Shown here piece after piece: positions 1 to 4,242 of a DNA stretch of 5,434 nt (position 1 is its first letter; every line of letters starts with the position of its first letter). A program made the position numbers and the translations under genes. The notes beneath the pieces were generated by a model. It saw only the letters and a list, made by a program, of their open reading frames with translations, did not search any database and was not told the origin of the DNA. The DNA is from a bacterium (GTDB lineage: Bacteria; Electryoneota; RPQS01): contig JAQTRJ010000177.1 of the NCBI GenBank assembly GCA_028711875.1, forward strand, positions 1 through 5,434, in the 5' to 3' direction.

Positions 1-56
1 TAATCCTTCCTGTCATTCTGGATACCGCGCATCTTTCAGCTTTCTGCTTGTTCTTC

Positions 57-361
57 GCGCGGGCGTCCAGAACCTCCTCGTTCGCGGCGGCAGGTATCTT
101 CAATCTTCACCTGCCCCGCTCACCAGCCTTATTCTTCAGTTCACTAGCCCATACGCTCCGGCGTGTGGGAATGCGCGGCGTCCAGAATCTCCTCGTTCGC
201 GGCGGCAGGTGTCTTCAATCTTCACCTGCCCCGCTCACCAGCCTTATTCTTCAGTTCACTAGCCCATACGCTCCGGCGTGTGGGAATGCGCGGGCGTCCA
301 GAATCTCCTCGTTCGCGGCGGCAGGTGTCTTCAATCTTCACCTGCCCCGCTCACCAGCCTT
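57..361. repeat. Tandem ~116-bp repeat, two full units and one partial
   Basis: Units run 57-172 (116 bp), 173-287 (115 bp, one G missing from the opening G-run) and 288-361 (partial, diverging after the word ACCAGCCT). Units 1 and 2 differ by that deletion and two substitutions (near 73/188 and in the GCAGGTA/GCAGGTG word). The second and third are identical over the shared part apart from the missing G. Each unit contains an inverted repeat GGCAGGT...ACCTGCC around an 11-13 nt loop. The single-base length change shifts the reading frame between units, so the repeat is not conserved as protein. It lies just downstream of the transporter stop. No T-run follows the hairpins, so they are not ordinary terminators. 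The rest of 1-435 shows no gene. Confidence 0.9.
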
Positions 362-435
362 CTCAGCCTTGCCGGGCGTGCGCATGCGGCCGCCGCGGCA
401 CGGTATTTCAGCGTTTCAGATTTTCAGTCTTTTCC

Positions 436-1926
436 TCACGGGCTTCCCGCGAACGTCAGCGGCCCGATCAGGTGCATCCACAGCGTCACCAGCACCACGC
501 CGATCCAATTGAGCAAAAATCCCGTCTTCGCCATCTGCATCACCCGCACTTTTCCGGTTCCGAAAATGATCGCGTTGGGCGGCGTGGCCACCGGCAGCAT
601 GAACGCGCACGACGCGGAAATCGTGGCCGGCACCATCAGATAGAGCGGATTGCTTCCGATCGCGATCGCGGTCGCGCCGAGAATCGGCAGCGCCATCTGC
701 GTGGTCGCCGTGTTCGAAGTCAGCTCGGTCAGGAACGTCATCACCGTGCAGATCGAAGCCGTCATCCCCATCGGCGGAAGGGCGGCCAGTTCCTGCATCC
801 GAAGTCCGATCCAGTCCGCCAGTCCGCTCTGACTGATCGCTCCCGCCAGCGCGAATCCCCCGCCGAACAACAGCACGATTCCCCACGGCAGTTTTTTCGC
901 CGTTTCCCAATCCAGAATCTTGGCGGCTTTTTCTTTGGCGGGCAGCAGAAACAGAACCGCTGCCAGCGCAATCGCCACCGTTCCGTCGCCGACGAACGAC
1001 GGCTCGGGCAACAGATTCGACCAGCCCGGAATCGTCACCGCTCCGAATTCCAGCGGCTGCCGCGTGATCCAGAGAATCGCCATCACCGCGAACACGATCA
1101 GCACCAGCCGCTCTTCGCGTTTCATCGGCCCCAGCGCGGATAGCTCCTCGCGGAACAATTGCCGCGGACTGGAAATGCTCGCGCGCGGTATCCACATCCA
1201 GCACAGCATTCCCCACGCGGCGAAGAGAAACGCCACGCTGAACGGCAGCGCGAAGAACATCCACTGCGCGAACGTCACCGGCGGCGCTTGCGGAAACTGC
1301 ATGTGATAGATCTGCGCGAACGCGAGATTCGGCGGCGTTCCGACCAGCGTGGCGATCCCGCCGATTGAAGCGCCATACGCCACTCCGATCAGCAGCCCCA
1401 CCGCCGTTCGGCGAAAATCCTCCGCCTTCAGCGTTCGCTCATACTGCGAGAGCACGGCCGCCGCAATCGGCACCATCATCATGGCGGTCGCCGTGTTGGA
1501 AATCCACATCGAGAGCAGCGCGGTTGCCGCCATGAATCCCAAGAGTGTCCTTCGCGGCCCGCCGCCGATCAGCAGCACCACGCGTAGCGCGACGCGCCGG
1601 TGCAGTTCCCATTTTTCCATGGCCAGCGCCACGCAGAATCCGCCCACGAACAGGAACACGATGTCGTTCATGTAGAGCGCGGCCGCGCTGTTCGCCTTCA
1701 TCACTCCCATGAGCGGGAAAAATGCCAGCGGCAGAAGCGAAGTCACGGCCAGCGGCACGGCTTCGGTCAGCCACCACACGGCCATCCACACTCCGGCCGC
1801 GGCGGTGCGCGCCGCCAGCGGCCGCTCGGGATCGTCGGGGAAAATCAGCAACGTGATAATCGCCAGAAACGGCCCCATGGCGAGCGCGAGATTCGGGCCG
1901 AAACGCGGGGAGACGAGCTTGTTCAT
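436..1926 (-). CDS. SLC13/DASS-family sodium:dicarboxylate (or sulfate) symporter, complete
   Basis: An inner-membrane carrier of 496 residues, the usual size for the divalent anion:Na+ symporter family. Known members move succinate, malate, fumarate, citrate or sulfate with Na+. Seen in the sequence: the early WWLTEAVPLA segment (51-60); two pseudo-symmetric halves, each with an SNT motif (143-145 and 404-406), which in VcINDY-type carriers form the Na+/substrate sites; paired TPPN motifs (197-200 and 448-451); glycine-rich FVGGF and FGGGF turns (93-97, 354-358); and the family signature ending ...ATPPNAIIFG (447-456). Many hydrophobic spans fit about eleven membrane segments. The stop is TGA at 438-436. 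The ATG at 1926 was chosen because homology begins there: the open frame continues upstream to 2316, but only through repeats. No clear Shine-Dalgarno precedes it. Exact substrate cannot be told; a dicarboxylate is the likeliest. Nothing appears truncated. Confidence 0.93.
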   Translation of the reverse strand: MNKLVSPRFGPNLALAMGPFLAIITLLIFPDDPERPLAARTAAAGVWMAVWWLTEAVPLAVTSLLPLAFFPLMGVMKANSAAALYMNDIVFLFVGGFCVALAMEKWELHRRVALRVVLLIGGGPRRTLLGFMAATALLSMWISNTATAMMMVPIAAAVLSQYERTLKAEDFRRTAVGLLIGVAYGASIGGIATLVGTPPNLAFAQIYHMQFPQAPPVTFAQWMFFALPFSVAFLFAAWGMLCWMWIPRASISSPRQLFREELSALGPMKREERLVLIVFAVMAILWITRQPLEFGAVTIPGWSNLLPEPSFVGDGTVAIALAAVLFLLPAKEKAAKILDWETAKKLPWGIVLLFGGGFALAGAISQSGLADWIGLRMQELAALPPMGMTASICTVMTFLTELTSNTATTQMALPILGATAIAIGSNPLYLMVPATISASCAFMLPVATPPNAIIFGTGKVRVMQMAKTGFLLNWIGVVLVTLWMHLIGPLTFAGSP

Positions 1927-1937
1927 AATGGTCTCGA

Positions 1938-1972
1938 ATTGAAACCGAAAATTAAAAATTTGAAACGGGAAA
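1938..1972 (-). repeat. TTTCNNN heptamer array upstream of the transporter
   Basis: On the minus strand five consecutive 7-mers read TTTCCCG, TTTCAAA, TTTTTAA, TTTTCGG, TTTCAAT, ending 11 bp before the transporter ATG. The segment 1947-1974 (minus) matches 2789-2816 (plus) at 24 of 28 positions, although the two precede unrelated genes. Confidence 0.7.
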
Positions 1973-1978
1973 TGCAAA
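1947..1978 (-). promoter_or_regulatory. Weak candidate promoter for the transporter gene
   Basis: Reading the minus strand, TTTG (1978-1975) is followed after 20 nt by TAATTTTC (1954-1947). This resembles the Bacteroidetes-type -33 TTTG / -7 TAnnTTTG pattern except for the last base, and it lies about 20 nt upstream of the ATG. It sits inside a heptamer-periodic TTTC array, which could produce such spacing by chance, and there is no good sigma-70 alternative. Confidence 0.2.
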
Positions 1979-1992
1979 TAGTCACTTACCAG

Positions 1993-2014
1993 TAGGGGCT
2001 GATGGCATCGCCCG
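1993..2014 (+). repeat. Left 22-bp inverted repeat of the island
   Basis: Perfectly inverted relative to 3509-3530. It is internally near-palindromic with one bulged T. It begins 66 bp upstream of the transporter start codon, just outside that gene's heptamer array. Confidence 0.75.
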
Positions 2015-2024
2015 TTCGTAGTTT

Positions 2025-2038
2025 CACACGGCAGTGTG
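2025..2038. repeat. 14-nt hairpin CACAC-GGCA-GTGTG
   Basis: Perfect 5-bp stem with a 4-nt loop. It is one of seven 14-nt palindromes of the same shape within the island; their arms differ in sequence but stay complementary. Confidence 0.6.
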
Positions 2039-2056
2039 TTGCGACCGTCCGCCGAG

Positions 2057-2081
2057 CAGGGACTGTGTCCCTGCCGGAATC
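2057..2081 (+). repeat. 25-bp dispersed repeat with CAGGGAC/GTCCCTG palindrome, copy 1
   Basis: Identical over 25 bp to 2506-2530, in the same orientation. It opens with a 7-bp stem CAGGGAC-TGT-GTCCCTG and ends GCCGGAATC. Confidence 0.8.
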
Positions 2082-2086
2082 TTGGA

Positions 2087-2100
2087 CGCGGCATGCCGTG
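2087..2100. repeat. 14-nt hairpin CGCGG-CATG-CCGTG
   Basis: Five-base stem with one G-U pair. It is almost the same as the perfect palindrome at 2180-2193, including the following CCC. It starts 6 bp after repeat copy 1 ends. Confidence 0.6.
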
Positions 2101-2169
2101 CCCGTTTGCTTGTCGGAGGGAACACGTGCGGGGCGAGAGGTTGGGGCGAATCAGGAGATTCGCCGCCGC

Positions 2170-2194
2170 GGGAAGAGCGCACGGCATGCCGTGC
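2170..2194. repeat. GGGAAGAGCGCAC word leading into palindrome GCACGGCA/TGCCGTGC
   Basis: A perfect 16-bp palindrome spans 2179-2194. The 13-base lead GGGAAGAGCGCAC recurs exactly at 3468-3480, where it leads into a different hairpin (CGCAC-AGCA-GTGCG). A shared flank with swapped palindromes suggests one repeat family. Confidence 0.7.
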
Positions 2195-2213
2195 CCTACC
2201 CTGACAGGGGGAA

Positions 2214-2354
2214 GGAAGAGGAGACCCCCCCTTTTATTCCCCCCAAATCGAAGATTTGGGGGGAAAATGCTCTTCTCCCAAAACTTGTTTTTGGAGGAAA
2301 ACTCTCTCCCCCCCAAAACTGGTTTTGGGGGGGGTAGGGGGGGTACACTCTTTC
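2214..2354. repeat. Triple C-run/G-run hairpin module with outer inverted arms
   Basis: Three hairpins are spaced about 35 bp centre to centre: 2237-2265 (13-bp perfect stem, CCCCCCAAATC...GATTTGGGGGG, loop GAA), 2275-2296 (imperfect, CTCCCAAAAC/GTTTTTGGAG) and 2307-2334 (CCCCCCCAAAAC/GTTTTGGGGGGG, one T-G pair at the base). The flanks 2214-2231 and 2337-2354 are inverted relative to each other at 14 of 18 positions. The 11-bp stem of the first hairpin recurs, with a different loop, at 3295-3319. No U-run follows, so they are not standard terminators. This is a repeat module of unknown role, not a gene. Confidence 0.8.
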
Positions 2355-2400
2355 AATCGGTGCGTAGCGAGAGGAGCGGGGCGGGGCCGCGTCGGCAGCC

Positions 2401-2485
2401 TGAAGAATCTCAGCCCCCTTACTCCGACCGGACAATCTAAGCCAAGCACGCGCGCTGATATCCTTCACTGCGTTCAGGATGACAA
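2401..2485 (-). repeat. 'VILNAVKD'-type dispersed repeat
   Basis: The minus strand of 2461-2485 reads TTGTCATCCTGAACGCAGTG followed by AAGGA, a form seen scattered through many bacterial genomes and often mis-annotated as peptides containing VILNAVKD. Its ends, 2401-2414 and 2454-2467, are inverted copies (12 of 14 matches, TGAAG..ATCAGC type). The true edges of the repeat are uncertain. Confidence 0.65.
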
Positions 2486-2505
2486 CCATGAAAGTCTTCG
2501 CCGCA

Positions 2506-2530
2506 CAGGGACTGTGTCCCTGCCGGAATC
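2506..2530 (+). repeat. 25-bp dispersed repeat with CAGGGAC/GTCCCTG palindrome, copy 2
   Basis: Exact second copy of 2057-2081. Both copies are in the same orientation. Confidence 0.8.
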
Positions 2531-2557
2531 AAGCGTATTTGTCCCGCCCATTCGTCG

Positions 2558-2571
2558 CGCACATCCGTGCG
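2558..2571. repeat. 14-nt hairpin CGCAC-ATCC-GTGCG
   Basis: Perfect 5-bp stem with a 4-nt loop. It has the same stem as the two hairpins at 3447-3460 and 3476-3489 but a different loop. Confidence 0.5.
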
Positions 2572-2631
2572 GCGCTACGCTTCCCCGCATTCCTCTCCTT
2601 TTTCCTAACTCCAGTATTCCCGTTCCCCCGC

Positions 2632-2666
2632 TTTCTCGTTTCTCATTTCTAATTTCTCATTTCAAA
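2632..2666 (+). repeat. TTTCNNN heptamer array, five units
   Basis: Consecutive 7-mers TTTCTCG, TTTCTCA, TTTCTAA, TTTCTCA, TTTCAAA without interruption. It lies in the gene-free stretch upstream of the NAFKHGL gene. A short tandem TCAATGCGT x2 follows at about 2702-2719. Confidence 0.8.
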
Positions 2667-2742
2667 ACAATCTGTTAGAATCAGTTGCCACCTATCCATT
2701 GTCAATGCGTTCAATGCGTTGCACGTTTTATTGAACATATTC

Positions 2743-2771
2743 TTGATTCTGCCGAGAAAATGTTGTATATT
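2743..2771 (+). promoter_or_regulatory. Candidate sigma-70-type promoter of the NAFKHGL gene
   Basis: TTGATT (2743-2748), 17-bp spacer, TATATT (2766-2771). The predicted start near 2778 leaves a leader of about 45 nt containing a heptamer array. Spacing and -10 quality are good; in repeat-rich AT-rich DNA this remains a prediction. Confidence 0.45.
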
Positions 2772-2783
2772 TATTTCGTCTAT

Positions 2784-2811
2784 TTTCTCATTTCTGGTTT
2801 CAAATTTCTAA
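2784..2811 (+). repeat. TTTCNNN heptamer array directly before the NAFKHGL gene
   Basis: Four 7-mers TTTCTCA, TTTCTGG, TTTCAAA, TTTCTAA, then CTTTC and a C-run up to the ATG. It occupies the place where a ribosome-binding site would be expected and contains no purine-rich Shine-Dalgarno sequence. Confidence 0.75.
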
Positions 2812-2821
2812 CTTTCCCCCC

Positions 2822-3265
2822 ATGCCCAACACTCCCCACGGCAAGGCCCGCTCCCGCATGAATGCGTTCAAGCACGGCCTGTCTGCCACCGATGATCTCT
2901 TCGTCGCCCATCTTCGCCATCGCGAGCGCGCCGTCTTCGAAGAGTTCCGTTCTTCCCTCCACCGCGAGTACAAACCCCAGACCGATCAGGAAAAACTTCT
3001 CGTGGATCGCATCGCCATTCAGTACTTCCGCCTGTTCCGTCTCTACCACCTCGAAGATACCGCCGTCCGCGAGACGATTTCTTCCGTATCTTCAAACGGC
3101 AGTCGAACCATAGGCTCCGTGGCATCCATCATCCCCCACCTTGACCGCTTCGCCCGCTATGACTGGCGGATCGGACGGCAAATCCGCAATCTCCACAATC
3201 ACCTCGGAACGCTGTTCATCCAGCGCGGAGAGCGCTCATTCAAAATGTTCGTTATCAACGAATAA
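2822..3265 (+). CDS. Small uncharacterised protein with N-terminal GKARSR-NAFKHGL motif
   Basis: A 147-residue soluble protein, no signal peptide or membrane span. The N-terminus has a basic TP-GKARSR-NAFKHGL motif (4-20). From memory, this resembles short, multicopy hypothetical proteins of Planctomycetes, Acidobacteria and candidate phyla that start 'GPRTPEGKARS..NALKHGL'; no function is known to me. The middle (about 33-84) looks helical, with EEFRSSLHREY and YFRLFRLYHLED. The C-terminal part (107-131, LDRFARYDWRIGRQIRNLHNHL) fits the 'RYE..LERQ...ALH.L' ending I associate with the same proteins. The ATG at 2822 keeps the whole N-terminal motif; Met13 would cut it. The codon pattern and motif agreement support a real gene. 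It is the only gene inside the inverted-repeat island, alone on its strand, with a candidate promoter at 2743-2771 and no canonical terminator. A role in the island's spread is speculation. Confidence 0.75.
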   Translation: MPNTPHGKARSRMNAFKHGLSATDDLFVAHLRHRERAVFEEFRSSLHREYKPQTDQEKLLVDRIAIQYFRLFRLYHLEDTAVRETISSVSSNGSRTIGSVASIIPHLDRFARYDWRIGRQIRNLHNHLGTLFIQRGERSFKMFVINE

Positions 3266-3294
3266 CGCAGTTCGTTTTGTCAACTTTTTTCTCT

Positions 3295-3319
3295 CCCCCC
3301 AAATCTCCGATTTGGGGGG
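3295..3319. repeat. Single CCCCCCAAATC/GATTTGGGGGG hairpin
   Basis: Perfect 11-bp stem with loop TCC, 29 bp after the NAFKHGL stop. It is the same stem as 2239-2263 with a different loop. A T-run (3285-3290) precedes rather than follows it, and no A-run or T-run is placed to make it a terminator on either strand. Confidence 0.75.
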
Positions 3320-3418
3320 ATCAAGGGGTTCATCCGAGCCGCGTTCAGCGCAGAATCCTCATGGCACGCGCTCTCGCATTTCGGCACAACCCGGCCGGAA
3401 CCTTGCGATAAAAGGAGA

Positions 3419-3489
3419 GACACGATGAATCGTGTCGCAGCAGTCGCGCACAGCAGTGCGCGGTTACGGGAAGAGCGCACAGCAGTGCG
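3419..3489. repeat. Cluster of three short hairpins
   Basis: GACACGAT-GA-ATCGTGTC (3419-3436, perfect 8-bp arms) is followed by CGCAC-AGCA-GTGCG at 3447-3460 and again at 3476-3489, with centres 26 and 29 bp apart. The 13-base word GGGAAGAGCGCAC (3468-3480) leads into the last one and matches 2170-2182. All belong to the same 14-nt hairpin class as those at 2025, 2087, 2180 and 2558. Confidence 0.7.
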
Positions 3490-3508
3490 GTGCGACGAGT
3501 GAAACGGG

Positions 3509-3530
3509 CGGGCGATGCCATCAGCCCCTA
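3509..3530 (-). repeat. Right 22-bp inverted repeat of the island
   Basis: Perfect reverse complement of 1993-2014. It is followed inward by GTGAAA, the counterpart of TTTCAC in the left arm. Confidence 0.75.
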
Positions 3531-3780
3531 TAGAGGATGTAAAGAATCGGCTGCGACCGGTGCATTCCCCAGCTTTTCGGGATGGCCGGCTGCTGTGGAC
3601 AAGCGCACTTGAGATTTTTCCGATCATTATCGAGAGGTATGGCATTCTCTAAACACTCACTATGGCTTGCTTTACAGCGGGAACGAAAAACATGCATATC
3701 GAGCGCAAGGTCTGCAATATATGCATAAATATTCTTCAGAGTTCAGTATATATCTTGTTTATTGACATATAAATAACATG
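3531..3780. other. AT-rich intergenic stretch, no gene seen
   Basis: Open frames here are short and unconvincing. Base composition turns AT-rich from about 3610 to 3780. The word ATGCATA occurs at 3692-3698 and 3721-3727, about 115 and 85 bp before the start predicted from the sigma-54 site, which is where an enhancer-binding protein could sit; this is suggestive only. Confidence 0.5.
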
Positions 3781-3797
3781 CTGGCACAAGCATTGCC
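3781..3797 (+). promoter_or_regulatory. Candidate sigma-54 (RpoN) -24/-12 promoter
   Basis: The sequence CTGGCAC-A-AGCA-TTGCCC matches the consensus YTGGCACGNNNNTTGC at every fixed position except the G after CAC. The GG (3783-3784) and GC (3795-3796) are exactly 12 bp apart, as RpoN requires. A start near 3808 is expected. No protein gene follows within 600 bp on this strand; the first thing downstream is the structured region ending in a terminator at 4190. RpoN promoters need an AAA+ activator, which is not encoded here. Confidence 0.55.
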
Positions 3798-3807
3798 CAA
3801 GTACTGA

Positions 3808-4190
3808 AGTGAGTCGGTAGTTTGTTCTCCTCCTCCCGGATTCTTCCGGGTCGCTCCCGGAGCGGTTCTGCGCGGCACACTGGACCGCAAAGCGGAGCAT
3901 TCTATTGAAGAGGAAAGGCCTCCGGATTCGTCATCGCAGCTTTGAGCATTCCCCGGTGTTGTGGTTCACGTGATGACGGCACGGTCTCCTCAGAAACGCA
4001 TCGCAGTTCGCGAGGCCTTTCCCTCTTCAATTTTCCGGAGCTTTCCGGCCGCCCGTCCGAGAGTTTTTGGCGGGGGACGGGACGTGGCGGAGATGGTCGG
4101 CTGCCACTCAAAATTGCCGCTATACTTGGCGCCTTTCTTCTTCTTGCTTGACATATAAAAGGAAACACCGACTCGGGTCGGTGTTTTCTT
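3808..4190 (+). ncRNA. Candidate structured non-coding RNA, ~380 nt
   Basis: This interval has a promoter-like sigma-54 site in front, an intrinsic terminator at its end, no credible ORF, and many stems. In order: 3835-3840/3845-3850 (CCCGGA, loop UUCU); 3862-3868/3882-3888 (7 bp, one G-U); 3904-3922/4012-4031 (19 bp, one bulged C); inside it 3929-3937/3970-3978 (9 bp, one G-U); 4035-4039/4044-4048; 4052-4058/4075-4081 (CCCGTCC/GGACGGG); 4084-4088/4103-4107; then the terminator. The first bases after the predicted start, GAGTCGGT (3811-3818), are complementary to ACCGACTC (4167-4174) in the terminator's left arm. I see no match to RNase P RNA, tmRNA, 6S, SRP RNA or a group II domain V. Structure was paired by eye, not folded by energy. 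Alternatives are a leader with a lost gene, or relics of palindromic repeats, though none of these stems recurs elsewhere in the window. Confidence 0.42.
4163..4190 (+). terminator. Intrinsic terminator
   Basis: Ten-base-pair stem AAACACCGAC/GTCGGTGTTT with loop TCGG, followed by TCTTGTT after the T-run at 4184-4187. It ends whatever is transcribed across 3808-4160 and insulates the icd promoter. The minus strand after the stem is also T-rich (TTTCCTTTTA), so it could work in both directions. Confidence 0.85.
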
Positions 4191-4207
4191 GTTCTGATGG
4201 AATGAGG

Positions 4208-4236
4208 TTGACTTTTGGAGGAAAGATAGCTATCTT
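4208..4236 (+). promoter_or_regulatory. Candidate sigma-70-type promoter of icd
   Basis: TTGACT (4208-4213), 17-bp spacer, TATCTT (4231-4236). It lies just after the terminator and on the icd strand. A start near 4243 would give icd a leader of about 195 nt. The -35 is strong (5 of 6), the -10 weaker (4 of 6). Confidence 0.45.
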
Positions 4237-4237
4237 T
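4222..4237. promoter_or_regulatory. Perfect 16-bp palindrome over the icd -10 region (candidate operator)
   Basis: AAAGATAG/CTATCTTT is fully symmetric without a spacer and its right half covers the predicted -10. This is a typical arrangement for a dimeric repressor blocking the promoter. The regulator is unknown. Confidence 0.45.
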
Positions 4238-4242
4238 TCAAG

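Larger units (their letters stand above)
1993..3530. mobile_element. Candidate inverted-repeat-bounded repeat island carrying the NAFKHGL gene
   Basis: The outer 22 bases, 1993-2014 and 3509-3530, are perfect inverted copies of each other (TAGGGGCTGATGG then CATCGCCCG). After a short gap both arms continue inward with TTTCAC. The terminal TA on each side could be a TA target duplication, or simply part of the repeat. Between the ends lie one small gene (2822-3265) and a high density of palindromes, heptamer arrays and a dispersed repeat. No transposase, integrase or reverse transcriptase is encoded, so if mobile it would be non-autonomous. Each terminal repeat is itself an imperfect hairpin (GGGC-GATG/CATC-GCCC), so two chance-oriented copies of a REP-like palindrome remain a real alternative. 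Confidence 0.4.

Noticed and set aside
48..512. Plus-strand frames with repeated peptides over the tandem repeat
   Set aside because: The 115/116-bp unit lengths shift the frame between units, and the frames run antisense into the transporter gene.
1927..2316. N-terminal extension of the transporter frame up to an ATG at 2316
   Set aside because: The extra 130 codons run through palindromes, C-run hairpins and the heptamer array, with no transporter homology; family similarity starts at the ATG at 1926.
2237..2334. CRISPR-like spacing of the three hairpins
   Set aside because: Only three diverged units, no unique spacers between identical repeats, and no cas gene.
2196..2489. Minus-strand open frame beginning MVVILNAVKD
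   Set aside because: A classic spurious translation of the dispersed TGTCATCCTGA repeat, continuing into the hairpin module.
3285..3319. Intrinsic terminator for the NAFKHGL gene
   Set aside because: The hairpin is strong, but the T-run is on its 5' side; no T-run follows on either strand, and the same stem occurs elsewhere as a dispersed repeat.
3425..3502. 25-codon ORF with a good-looking AAGGAG seven bases before its ATG
   Set aside because: Its codons are made almost entirely of the three short hairpins, and the ATG is the loop of one of them. The SD is probably chance, although it is the best one in the window.
3280..3645. Minus-strand 121-codon frame
   Set aside because: It runs through the C-run hairpin, the hairpin cluster and the right inverted repeat; no protein-like pattern.
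3904..4031. RNase P RNA, because of GAGGAAAGGCC resembling the GAGGAAAGTCC core
   Set aside because: The other conserved regions (the 3' P4 strand and ACAGAA-type core) are absent, and this word is instead fully paired in a 19-bp local helix.
3902..4168. Minus-strand 88-codon frame across the candidate RNA
   Set aside because: Low-complexity, Arg/Pro/Ser-rich translation with no recognisable domain; it spans both arms of the 19-bp helix and runs into the terminator.
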